From Clostridiales bacterium (GTDB lineage Bacteria > Bacillota > Clostridia > Oscillospirales > Oscillospiraceae): a stretch of DNA of 32,585 nt. This document shows positions 16,395-24,102 of this stretch, piece by piece. Both the position numbers and the translations under genes were made by a program. Where the stretch lies: the NCBI GenBank assembly GCA_022786995.1, contig JALFUW010000059.1:1-32585 (forward strand), read 5' to 3'. Within the stretch, counting starts at the first letter, position 1. Each line of letters opens with the position of its first letter. Under the pieces are notes generated by a model. That model did no database searches, had not been told where the DNA came from, and was given only the letters and a program-made list of their open reading frames with translations.

Positions 16395-16566
16395 GCTTAG
16401 ATAGAGGCGCGGTTCGCATCAGTACCTTTTGACATTAGGCTGGGTAGCCGTCGGAGGGGAAAGGGCTCGCCGCCGAAGCGGAAAACGATCACCCTGTCGT
16501 TTTCGCTGGGCCGTCAGAGAAGATCTGCCGGACTGTCACAAGACTTTGTGAAGCGCTATCAATGGC
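16395..16566 (+). promoter_or_regulatory. Lysine riboswitch (L box)
   Basis: The conserved L-box blocks appear in order. GATAGAGGCGCGG (16400-16412) opens P1 and the junction. GTCGGAGGGGAAAGGG and CGCCGAAGCGG follow (the CGCCGAAG block is highly characteristic), then GCTGGGCCGTC, GACTGTCAC and AAGCGCTATC. The closing CTATC (16556-16560) pairs with GATAG (16400-16404) to form P1. A terminator hairpin follows 40 bases later, so lysine binding should stop transcription before the importer genes. This identifies the downstream ABC importer as lysine-regulated and by inference as lysine-transporting. Confidence 0.9.
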
Positions 16567-16604
16567 TGTTCGGCGTAGGATTGCAAACGATGCCGTATTA
16601 CCAT

Positions 16605-16636
16605 GGACCGCTTACCAAAGCGGTCCAGTTTTTATT
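16605..16636 (+). terminator. Riboswitch-controlled attenuator
   Basis: Perfect 9-bp arms GGACCGCTT (16605-16613) and AAGCGGTCC (16618-16626) surround a four-base loop. They are followed by AG and TTTTTATT. It is the expression platform of the lysine riboswitch, 51 bases before the first gene. I did not identify the antiterminator pairing with certainty. Confidence 0.85.
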
Positions 16637-16686
16637 CCATTGGAGGATGACTACTCCAAAAATTCAAGAAAAAGAGGTTGAGCAAC

Positions 16687-17538
16687 ATGAAAAAGATTCT
16701 TTCACTGATCATGGTTCTGGCCATGGTGCTGGCGCTGGCTGCCTGCGGCTCCAAAACCAAGAGCGGCGTAGAAGACGGCGTGCTGACCATCGCCATGGAG
16801 TGCGCTTACGCTCCCTACAACTGGACTCAAAGCGACGACTCCAACGGCGCTGTTCCCATTGCCAACGTCCCCGGCTCCTACGCCAACGGCTATGATGTGA
16901 TGATCGGCAAGAAAATCGCCGAGGCCAACGGCTGGCAGCTGGAGGTCATCCAGTCCGACTGGGATTCTCTGGTGCCCGGCGTTCAGACCGGCACCTTTGA
17001 TGCCGTCATCGCTGGTCAGTCCATGACCGCTGAGCGCTCCGAGCAGGTTGACTTCGCCGGCCCCTACTTCTACGCCACCATCGTGTGCGTGACCAAGGCT
17101 GACGGCAAGTTCGCGAACGCCACCTCCATCGCCGATTTGGCTGGCGGCTCCTGCACCGCTCAGATCGCCACCATCTGGTACGACCAGTGCCTGCCTCAGA
17201 TCGAGGGCGCCAACATCCAGACCGCCGCTGAGACCGCTCCCGCCATGCTGATGGCTCTGGAAACCGACACCGTTGACTTCATCTGCACCGATATGCCCAC
17301 CGCCCAGGGCGCTGTGGCTGCCTACCCCGACATGAAGATTCTGGACTTCTCCGGCACCGACGGCGACTTCCAGTTCTCTGACGAGGTTCGTGCCGAGAAC
17401 GTCAACATCGGCGTGTCCGTCATGAAGGGCAACACAGCGCTGAAGGACAAGATCGATGCGGTGCTGTCCACCATGACTGCCGACGACTTTAACGATCTGA
17501 TGGCCTACGCCATCTCTGTTCAGCCCCTCAGCGAGTAA
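16687..17538 (+). CDS. Lysine-regulated amino-acid ABC importer, binding lipoprotein
   Basis: This is a 283-residue family-3 solute-binding protein. The signal peptide MKKILSLIMVLAMVLALAAC ends in a lipobox with Cys20, so the protein is a membrane-anchored lipoprotein on the outer face. The mature part shows the family pattern: TIAMECAYAPYNW, GYDVMIGKKIAEANG, GTFDAVIAGQSMTAERSEQV and DFAGPYFYA. ATG 16687 was chosen over an in-frame TTG at 16678 because it follows AGAGG by nine bases and starts the signal peptide. It is the first gene after the lysine riboswitch, which points to lysine; histidine, arginine or ornithine could also be bound. Confidence 0.93.
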   Translation: MKKILSLIMVLAMVLALAACGSKTKSGVEDGVLTIAMECAYAPYNWTQSDDSNGAVPIANVPGSYANGYDVMIGKKIAEANGWQLEVIQSDWDSLVPGVQTGTFDAVIAGQSMTAERSEQVDFAGPYFYATIVCVTKADGKFANATSIADLAGGSCTAQIATIWYDQCLPQIEGANIQTAAETAPAMLMALETDTVDFICTDMPTAQGAVAAYPDMKILDFSGTDGDFQFSDEVRAENVNIGVSVMKGNTALKDKIDAVLSTMTADDFNDLMAYAISVQPLSE

Positions 17539-17553
17539 ACAGGAAGTTTCAGC

Positions 17554-17583
17554 CAAGGCGAGAGGCATTGCCCTCTCGCCTTG
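17554..17583 (+). promoter_or_regulatory. Intra-operon mRNA hairpin after the binding-protein gene
   Basis: Perfect 12-bp arms CAAGGCGAGAGG (17554-17565) and CCTCTCGCCTTG (17572-17583) surround a six-base loop. No T-run follows. Such hairpins behind binding-protein genes commonly protect the upstream mRNA from 3' decay and raise binding protein above permease. That role is inferred here from position and structure. Confidence 0.55.
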
Positions 17584-17610
17584 CGGCACATTATAGAAGG
17601 AGAAAGCACC

Positions 17611-18474
17611 ATGGAGAAAATCACCCAACTGAGTGCCGATATCGTCAAGCTGTGGTCGAAATACGGCGGCTCCTACCTCACCGGCATGCGCAACACGCTG
17701 ATACTGGCGCTGGTTGCTACGGTCATCGGCTGCGTCATTGGCTTTATCTGCGGCATTCTGAACACCATTCCCTGCACCGACCGGGATCCGCTGCCCAAGC
17801 GTGTTCTACTGCGGCTCGTCCGAATCATTGTCCGGGTGTACGTCGAGGTATTCCGGGGCACCCCCATGGTGCTGCAGGCGGTATTCGTCTACTACGGCCT
17901 TCCCTATTTTACCGATAACGCCGTGAAGTTCACCAATATCTGGGTCGCCGCCATTCTGGTGGTGTCCATCAACACCGGCGCCTACATGGCAGAATCCGTC
18001 CGGGGCGGCATCATTTCCATCGACCCTGGCCAGACCGAGGGCGCGAAAGCCATCGGCATGACCCATGTGCAGACCATGCTCCACGTGATTCTGCCCCAGG
18101 CCCTGCGGAACATCATGCCCCAGATCGGCAACAACTTCATCATCAACGTGAAGGATACCTCCGTCATGTTCATCATCGGCTTCCCGGATTTCTTCGCAGC
18201 TCACCGTGCCGCCGTTGGCGCCAGCTATCTGTATTTCCCCTCTGCCACCGTGGAAATGGCTGGGTATCTGTGCATGACCCTGATTGCCTCCTTCTTGCTG
18301 CGGTGGGTGGAGAAGAAGATGGACGGGTCAAGCAACTATGAGCTGGTGCAGGAAGACCAGCTGACCATGACCGCCGGAACCTACAACCACCCGGACAAGG
18401 GCACGCCCTTTGACGAGCGCAGCAGGGAGTATCAGACCGAACGCAGAAAACGCAGCAGAAAGGGAGTGCGCTGA
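17611..18474 (+). CDS. Lysine-regulated amino-acid ABC importer, permease
   Basis: This is a 287-residue HisM/GlnP-type permease with the N-terminal family pattern [20 protein letters not shown], then [20 protein letters not shown]. The EAA loop that docks on the ATPase is [20 protein letters not shown] followed by QALRNIMP. About five membrane segments are visible. The C-terminal 50 residues are hydrophilic and charged, longer than usual for the family. ATG 17611 has GAAGGAG eight bases upstream. Its stop is one base before the ATPase start. Only one permease gene is present, so a homodimer is expected. Confidence 0.93.
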   Translation: MEKITQLSADIVKLWSKYGGSYLTGMRNTLILALVATVIGCVIGFICGILNTIPCTDRDPLPKRVLLRLVRIIVRVYVEVFRGTPMVLQAVFVYYGLPYFTDNAVKFTNIWVAAILVVSINTGAYMAESVRGGIISIDPGQTEGAKAIGMTHVQTMLHVILPQALRNIMPQIGNNFIINVKDTSVMFIIGFPDFFAAHRAAVGASYLYFPSATVEMAGYLCMTLIASFLLRWVEKKMDGSSNYELVQEDQLTMTAGTYNHPDKGTPFDERSREYQTERRKRSRKGVR

Positions 18475-18475
18475 T

Positions 18476-19216
18476 ATGGAAAACATGATTTTACAGGTCA
18501 ACCACCTGTCCAAGTCCTTCGGCTCCCACGAGGTTCTGCGGGACATCGACTTCACCGTGAAAAAGGGCGACGTGACCTCCATCATCGGCGCCTCCGGCTC
18601 CGGCAAGTCCACCCTGCTTCGCTGCATTAACCTGTTGGAAATTCCTACCTCCGGCGAAATTCTCTACCACGGCAAAAATGTGGTTGCCAAGGGTGTCAAT
18701 GCCCCGGCCTACCGCTCCCATGTGGGCATGGTGTTCCAGTCTTTTAACCTGTTCAACAACATGACGGTGCTGGAAAACTGCATCGTCGGTCAGGTGAAGG
18801 TTCTGAGGCGCAGCCGGGAGGAAGCCAAGGCCCACGCTTTGCAGTACCTCGAGAAGGTGGGCATGACCCCCTACATCAACGCCAAGCCCCGGCAGATTTC
18901 CGGCGGTCAGAAGCAGCGTGTGGCAATCGCCCGGGCGCTGGCCATGGACCCGGAGGTGCTGCTGTTTGACGAGCCGACTTCCGCCCTTGACCCGGAAATG
19001 GTGGGCGAGGTACTTTCCGTCATGCGCTCTCTTGCCCAGGAGGGCATGACCATGCTGGTGGTCACCCACGAGATGGCCTTTGCCCGGGATGTCAGCAACC
19101 ATGTGGTCTACATGAACGGGGGCGTCATCTGCGAGGAGGGTACCCCCGACGAGCTGTTTGGCAATCCCCAGAAGCAGGAAACAAAGGATTTCCTCTCCCG
19201 CTTCCGCAATAACTAA
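18476..19216 (+). CDS. Lysine-regulated amino-acid ABC importer, ATPase
   Basis: This 246-residue ABC ATPase has Walker [10 protein letters not shown] (38-46), Q-loop VFQSFNLF, signature ISGGQKQR (from 141), Walker [13 protein letters not shown] (Asp165, Glu166) and H-loop VTHEM. It matches the polar amino-acid (HisP/GlnQ) group over its whole length. The start ATG 18476 follows the permease stop by one base, with AGGGAG about nine bases upstream. It closes the lysine-riboswitch operon, and a bidirectional terminator follows at once. Confidence 0.95.
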   Translation: MENMILQVNHLSKSFGSHEVLRDIDFTVKKGDVTSIIGASGSGKSTLLRCINLLEIPTSGEILYHGKNVVAKGVNAPAYRSHVGMVFQSFNLFNNMTVLENCIVGQVKVLRRSREEAKAHALQYLEKVGMTPYINAKPRQISGGQKQRVAIARALAMDPEVLLFDEPTSALDPEMVGEVLSVMRSLAQEGMTMLVVTHEMAFARDVSNHVVYMNGGVICEEGTPDELFGNPQKQETKDFLSRFRNN

Positions 19217-19253
19217 AAAAGCTGCCGGATTTTCGATGAATCCGGCAGCTTTT
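19217..19253. terminator. Bidirectional terminator after the ABC operon
   Basis: The 15-bp arms 19217-19231 and 19239-19253 (AAAAGCTGCCGGATT and its complement) surround a seven-base loop. The A/T ends give U-runs in both directions. It separates the importer operon from the convergent DMT transporter gene. Confidence 0.88.
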
Positions 19254-20093
19254 CTATATGTTGAGAAGCACCAGCGAAAGCAGAATCATGCCCATGGCTA
19301 TCCACTGGCGCTTTTCAAGCCTTTCCCGGAACAGGACAACGCCCGCGAAGGTCACAGCCAGCAGCGTTGCTACGCTGTACACCGGGTAGACGATGACGGC
19401 AGGCAGATGAACCAGAGAAGCCAGCAGAAATTTGGCGGCAAAATAGTTGGGGATGCCTACGATCAATCCGAAAATCCACTCGTATTTTCCCGGCAGCCCC
19501 TGCCGATTCGAAACCATCAGGATGACGCACAGCCCTAGCGCCGTGAGGAAGGTGTACAGCAGGAAATGGCCAGACAGGACGGCGCTTCCATAGACCTCAT
19601 ATACCTTGCTCATGGCATCGCAGCCGCCGCAGGACAGCAGGAGCAGCAGAAGTCCCGCCATGCTCCCGGCTTTTTCCCCGCCGGGGCGGTAGTTCATCAG
19701 CACGATGGCAGCCAGCGCCATCCCAAAGGCGAACCAGTGCCACAGGCCAGGCCGCTCCCCAAAGCAGATAACCGACACCAGCATGGACACCAGCAGCCCC
19801 AGCTTCTGAAAGGTGGCGGACAGCACCACGCCGTTGCGGCGGATGCTCCATTGCAGCAGAACAAAACCGGCAAGGAACAGAAAACCGTTGACAAGCCCCA
19901 GACCGATTGCCGCTGACAGTCCCGGCCCGCCGGGGAACAGAACGGCAAAGCCCGTATCCCCCCAGGAAAGCAGGGAGCAGATCAGATAATTGACCGCCAG
20001 CAGGGCGGTTTCTTTTTTTCCATGGGTTTTACTCAGCCGCATGGCGACGGACACCAGCGCGCTGCTGAAAACCGCGGCGAATAAATTCAGCAT
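19254..20093 (-). CDS. DMT-superfamily (EamA-like) transporter
   Basis: This is a 279-residue protein with ten hydrophobic segments in two five-helix halves, as in drug/metabolite transporters of the EamA type. The first half ends WHWFAFGMALAAIVLMNYRP and the second ends KRQWIAMGMILLSLVLLNI, the usual repeat ends. The substrate is unknown. ATG 20093 follows GGAGG by seven bases. Its position next to a lysine importer could suggest an amino-acid exporter, but it is convergent and separately promoted. Confidence 0.87.
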   Translation of the reverse strand: MLNLFAAVFSSALVSVAMRLSKTHGKKETALLAVNYLICSLLSWGDTGFAVLFPGGPGLSAAIGLGLVNGFLFLAGFVLLQWSIRRNGVVLSATFQKLGLLVSMLVSVICFGERPGLWHWFAFGMALAAIVLMNYRPGGEKAGSMAGLLLLLLSCGGCDAMSKVYEVYGSAVLSGHFLLYTFLTALGLCVILMVSNRQGLPGKYEWIFGLIVGIPNYFAAKFLLASLVHLPAVIVYPVYSVATLLAVTFAGVVLFRERLEKRQWIAMGMILLSLVLLNI

Positions 20094-20119
20094 GAATTAC
20101 CTCCAAAGAAGCTGCCGCT

Positions 20120-20148
20120 ATTGTATCAGATTTTCGGGAAACAGGCAA
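20120..20148 (-). promoter_or_regulatory. Promoter of the DMT transporter gene
   Basis: On the minus strand, TTGCCT (20143-20148) and TACAAT (20120-20125) have a 17-base spacer and lie about 27 bases before ATG 20093. Confidence 0.6.
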
Positions 20149-20248
20149 GGGAATCCATGGAAAAAACCGGCATCCGACGGGATTCGACAAATTATTCGGA
20201 AAATAGAGTTATAATGAAAATAATCTTTCCTAATTCGACAGATTTCCC

Positions 20249-20278
20249 TTGTATCGGACTTCACGACAGTGTTATGCT
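20249..20278 (+). promoter_or_regulatory. Possible promoter of the lipoprotein-kinase operon
   Basis: TTGTAT (20249-20254) and TATGCT (20273-20278) have an 18-base spacer. An alternative is the perfect TATAAT at 20210-20215, which lacks a good -35. The sequence TTCGACA followed by A/G-ATT occurs twice (20183-20193 and 20234-20244), flanking the TATAAT. It could be an operator, but two short copies are weak evidence. Confidence 0.35.
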
Positions 20279-20333
20279 ACGCAAACCGAAGCGCGTATTT
20301 CGGCGAATAAACAGGAAAAGAGATGAGATATCA

Positions 20334-22196
20334 ATGAAACAATCAACGATCGGCATGGTTCCGGGGACAATCAGAAAAGGCATGAGGAAAATCGGTTTCG
20401 CTCTGATTCTGGCGGTTACGCTTGTTGGCGCCGGCTGCGGCGGATTTGCTTCCGGGCAGACAGAGCCGATTACGGTCTATCTATGGAGCAGCGAGCTGTA
20501 CAATGGGTACGCTCAGTACATACAGTCCCAGCTGCCGGACGTGGATATCCAGTTTGTCATGGGCAATAATGATCTGGATTTTTATGGATTTCTCGCTGAA
20601 AACGGCGCACTGCCCGATATCATCACCAGCCGCCGGTTTTCTTTGAATGACGCTGCCCGGTGGAAGGACTGCCTGATGGATTTGTCCATCACAGAGGAAG
20701 CCGGCGCGATTTATGAAACCTATCTGTCCAGCTTTACGGACAGCGATGGAAAAATCAGCTGGCTGCCGGTGTGCGGCATGGTGGATGGGATCGTTGCCAA
20801 CCGGGCGCTGTTCGCACAGCACGGCATCGAGCTGCCGACAGATTATGAGAGCTTTGTGGCTGCCTGTCAGGCCTTCGAAGCGGCGGGCATCCGGGGCTAC
20901 GCGGCGGACTATGTCTATGACTATACGTGTCTGGAACTGCTGCAGGGCTGGTCCATCCCGGAGCTGAACTCACTGGAAGGGCAGTCCTGGCGGCTCAGCT
21001 ATGAGGATCCTCAGGATGAGATGACAGGACTGGATCAGCAGATATGGCCGGAGGTTTTCCGGCGCATGGAGCAGTTTTTGCGGGATACGAAGGCCCGGCC
21101 GGAGGACACCCAGACCGACTACGGCCCCTTTCAGGAGCTGTTTATGACGGGGCAGACCGCGATGATCCGCAATACCGGCGCTTCTGTGGTGAACTACAAC
21201 AGCGCCGGAATGGATACGGTGCTGCTGCCCTATTTCGGAACAGACGGAGAATCCTGGCTGATGACCTATCCATCCTTCCATGTGGCCCTGAGCGGTGAAT
21301 TACAGCAGGATAAGCAGCGCCAGGCGCAGGCTCTGCGGGTGCTGAAGGTCATGCTTTCCGAGGGCGGGCAGAACGCGCTGGCTACGGGAGATGATGTGAT
21401 CTCCTACAGCCAGACCGTGAATCTGATGCTGGATCCCGCGCTGGAAAATCTGGGGCCCTGCATCCAGCAGAACCATCTTTATATCCGTCTGGCTTCCAAT
21501 TCCTTCTTCTCTGTTTCCAAAGACGTGGTGACAAAAATGATTCAGGGAGAGTACGACGCCCAGCAGGCCTACGAGGCCTTTGATTCCCAGCTGCGGCAAA
21601 ACAGGGCCACGAAGACGGAAATTCTTCTTTCCCCGGAACAGGGATATTCCAGTGCCTTCCGCCCCGCAGGCGGCTCCCAGGCCGCGTCCGTCATGGCCAA
21701 TACCCTGCGAAGAATCTGCGGCACGGAGGTGCTGATTGCTCCGGCCTACAGCTTTACCGGGGACATTCTGATGGCAGACTACACGGAAAGGCGGGTGGGA
21801 GATATGATTATGCCCAATCCCTTGGAATTCTACCAGTGCGAAATGACCGGCGCGGAGCTGAAAGCGTGCCTTCGATGCTGTGTCGAAGGGGTGGAAGGCG
21901 GCTTTACGCCCTTCAATCCCGGCTCGCTGCCTGCTGTCAGCGGCATTTCCATCGAAGTCAAGGACGGTGACGCCGGGTACATACTGACGAATGTTCGCAG
22001 GGATGGGGAAGAAATCTCCGATAGGGATTCCTTCCGTGTAACCCTGCTGAATACCGCATACTTCATGAAGCCGCTGCTGGAGCAGTTGACGATGCCCTTT
22101 GAACAGGGAGAACGGCGGGTAGAGCTGATCTGGACGGATTACATCAAAAACGGCGGCAGCCTTGCCGCGCCGGGGGAATACATCCGCCTGAAATAG
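20334..22196 (+). CDS. Lipoprotein: solute-binding domain fused to 5'-nucleotidase C-terminal-like domain (copy 1)
   Basis: This is a 620-residue exported protein. The signal region is MRKIGFALILAVTLVGAGCG, with a poor but usable lipobox. Residues about 45-430 are a family-1 (sugar-type) solute-binding domain: ITVYLWSSELYNGY, LPDIITSRRFSLNDAA, LPTDYESFVAACQAFEAAGI. Residues about 455-615 resemble the C-terminal substrate-binding domain of 5'-nucleotidases: VMANTLRRICGTEVLIAP, MTGAELKACL, LPAVSGISIEV and FRVTLLNTAYF. The metallophosphatase domain of true nucleotidases is missing. ATG 20334 gives the same length as the paralogue downstream. The frame runs open to 20121, but promoter-like sequence lies inside that extension. 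No permease gene is nearby, so a sensory role with the kinase is inferred. Confidence 0.82.
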   Translation: MKQSTIGMVPGTIRKGMRKIGFALILAVTLVGAGCGGFASGQTEPITVYLWSSELYNGYAQYIQSQLPDVDIQFVMGNNDLDFYGFLAENGALPDIITSRRFSLNDAARWKDCLMDLSITEEAGAIYETYLSSFTDSDGKISWLPVCGMVDGIVANRALFAQHGIELPTDYESFVAACQAFEAAGIRGYAADYVYDYTCLELLQGWSIPELNSLEGQSWRLSYEDPQDEMTGLDQQIWPEVFRRMEQFLRDTKARPEDTQTDYGPFQELFMTGQTAMIRNTGASVVNYNSAGMDTVLLPYFGTDGESWLMTYPSFHVALSGELQQDKQRQAQALRVLKVMLSEGGQNALATGDDVISYSQTVNLMLDPALENLGPCIQQNHLYIRLASNSFFSVSKDVVTKMIQGEYDAQQAYEAFDSQLRQNRATKTEILLSPEQGYSSAFRPAGGSQAASVMANTLRRICGTEVLIAPAYSFTGDILMADYTERRVGDMIMPNPLEFYQCEMTGAELKACLRCCVEGVEGGFTPFNPGSLPAVSGISIEVKDGDAGYILTNVRRDGEEISDRDSFRVTLLNTAYFMKPLLEQLTMPFEQGERRVELIWTDYIKNGGSLAAPGEYIRLK

Positions 22197-22207
22197 AGGA
22201 TTGAGAA

Positions 22208-24076
22208 ATGAGAAAAAGAATGATTGCGCTGGTGCTTGCAATGGCGGCGGTACTGGGCAGTACCGGCTGCGCTGCCAGACAGCAGGAGCCGGAAAAGGTG
22301 TCACTCACCATGTACCTGTGGGATAAGACCATGACCAAAGCGCTGTCGCTCTGGCTGAAGGATACCTTCCCGGAGATTGATTTCACCTTTGTGGTGGGGT
22401 ACAATACGGTGGATTTTTACGCGGATCTGAATGACAGGGGTGCCTTGCCGGACATCATTACCTGCCGCCGCTTTTCTCTGAACGACGCAGCGGGCCTATC
22501 GGATTCCCTGCTGGATCTGAGCCAGACGGAGGTGGTGGGCACCTTCTATGACCGATACCTGGAAAACAACCGGGAGCCGGGCGGTGCTGTCCGCTGGCTG
22601 CCTATGTGCGCAGAGGTAGACGGCTACATTGCCAATCTGGATCTGTTCCGGGAATATGGCATTGCGCTGCCGACCAACTACGCGGAGTTTGCGGAGGCCT
22701 GCCGCTGCTTTGAGGAACAGGGTATCAACGGCTATGTCAATGACTACGATGAGGACTATTCCTGCCTGGAAGCGCTGCAGGGCTGCGCGATTCCCGAGCT
22801 GATGACCATGGAGGGCAGCCTCTGGCGGATGCGGTACGAAAGCGAGTCCCCGGATGCGCCGGAGGGACTGGACGATGAGGTCTGGCCACGGGTGTTTGAC
22901 AGGTTTCGGCAGTATCTGCTGGACACACGGGCGGAAGCCGGGGATGCCGATATGGACTACGACCCCATGGCCCCGGACTTCTTTGCCGGGAAGATCGCCA
23001 TCATTCGCGGCACCGCCACGGATTGTGAGATGTTCCGCAGAAATGAGGGAGTGAACTGTGCCATGCTGCCGTATTTTGGGGAAACGCCTGAGGACAGCTG
23101 GCTGCTGACCTATCCCCACTGCCAGGTGGCGGTAAACCGGCAGGTGGGGAATTCTCCCGAAAAGTACGAGGCGGTTCAGCGGGTGCTGAGCGCCATGTTC
23201 AGTCAGGAGGGCCAGAGCCGCCTGGAGCCCAGCAGTGCCCTGCTCAGCTACAACAAAAATGTGCAGACGAAACTGGGCAAGGCCCTGTCGCTGGTGGAGG
23301 ACTGCGTCAATCGCAATCACCTGTATATGCGGCTGGCGTCCACGGAATTTTTCAGCATTTCGGCGGATGTGGTTCGGAAAATGATTCGCGGGGAGTATGG
23401 CGCGGCGGAGGCGTATGCGGACTTCAACGCCCAGCTGACAGTCCATCCGGCCCCCACAGAACCTGAGGTAATTACCACCCAGAAAACCGCATACGAGCTT
23501 GCCATGGGCGAGCATGGCAGCCCCGCGGCCTCGGCCGTGATCAACACGGCCCGGGAACAGTGGGGCGCGGATGTGGCCATCGGCTATTCCAGCGTTGTTG
23601 CCGCCCCGGTGTTTGCCGGGGACTATACGAGCCAGCAGCTGCACTGGCTCACCGCCAATCGCCTGCGCCTCCGGCATGGCAGCTTAACCGGCGCAGAGCT
23701 GGAGACGCTGCTGGCATGGCTGGTGAACGGAAAAGAAGACGGTGCCAGTCCCGTTCGGGGCGGACTGCTGCCGGTGACCAGTGGATTGGAGTATACAGTC
23801 TTTACGGACAACACGGATGCGTATACGCTGACGAGAGTCACACGGGACGGCAAAAATCTGGATAAGGATGCCGTCTATTCCGTACTTCTTCTGGGGGATC
23901 TCAACTATATTGAGGCTTCCTACTACTGCGGCTGTCCCATGCCCGACAGTCTGTCGGACAAGCTGACGGCGGAGCCTGACGATATGTTTGGGTATACGCT
24001 GCTGGTTTCCGCGCTGGATGGCGGCAATCAGCTGGAAAGACCGACAGATTACGTTGCGATTCGCAGCAGACAGTGA
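22208..24076 (+). CDS. Lipoprotein: solute-binding domain fused to 5'-nucleotidase C-terminal-like domain (copy 2)
   Basis: This is a 622-residue paralogue of the preceding gene with the same architecture. The signal peptide is MRKRMIALVLAMAAVLGSTG with Cys21 next. Shared landmarks are DFYADLNDRGALPDIITCRR, FSLNDAA, IALPTNYAEFAEACRCFEEQ, PYFGETPEDSWLLTYPH and NHLYMRLASTEFFSIS. The C-terminal part has LTGAELETLLAWLVNGKEDG, LPVTSGLEYTVF and VYSVLLLGDLNY. Divergence is considerable, so the duplication is old and the ligands may differ. The ribosome site AGAGGA precedes ATG 22208 by seven bases. The start is 11 bases after the first copy's stop and the gene ends 26 bases before the kinase start. 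Confidence 0.82.
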   Translation: MRKRMIALVLAMAAVLGSTGCAARQQEPEKVSLTMYLWDKTMTKALSLWLKDTFPEIDFTFVVGYNTVDFYADLNDRGALPDIITCRRFSLNDAAGLSDSLLDLSQTEVVGTFYDRYLENNREPGGAVRWLPMCAEVDGYIANLDLFREYGIALPTNYAEFAEACRCFEEQGINGYVNDYDEDYSCLEALQGCAIPELMTMEGSLWRMRYESESPDAPEGLDDEVWPRVFDRFRQYLLDTRAEAGDADMDYDPMAPDFFAGKIAIIRGTATDCEMFRRNEGVNCAMLPYFGETPEDSWLLTYPHCQVAVNRQVGNSPEKYEAVQRVLSAMFSQEGQSRLEPSSALLSYNKNVQTKLGKALSLVEDCVNRNHLYMRLASTEFFSISADVVRKMIRGEYGAAEAYADFNAQLTVHPAPTEPEVITTQKTAYELAMGEHGSPAASAVINTAREQWGADVAIGYSSVVAAPVFAGDYTSQQLHWLTANRLRLRHGSLTGAELETLLAWLVNGKEDGASPVRGGLLPVTSGLEYTVFTDNTDAYTLTRVTRDGKNLDKDAVYSVLLLGDLNYIEASYYCGCPMPDSLSDKLTAEPDDMFGYTLLVSALDGGNQLERPTDYVAIRSRQ

Positions 24077-24102
24077 AAACAACGCGCAATGGAGGGGATT
24101 TT

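Noticed and set aside
20121..20333. N-terminal extension of the first lipoprotein to 20121
   Set aside because: It would place 71 residues before the signal peptide, run through promoter-like boxes and break the equal length with the paralogue.
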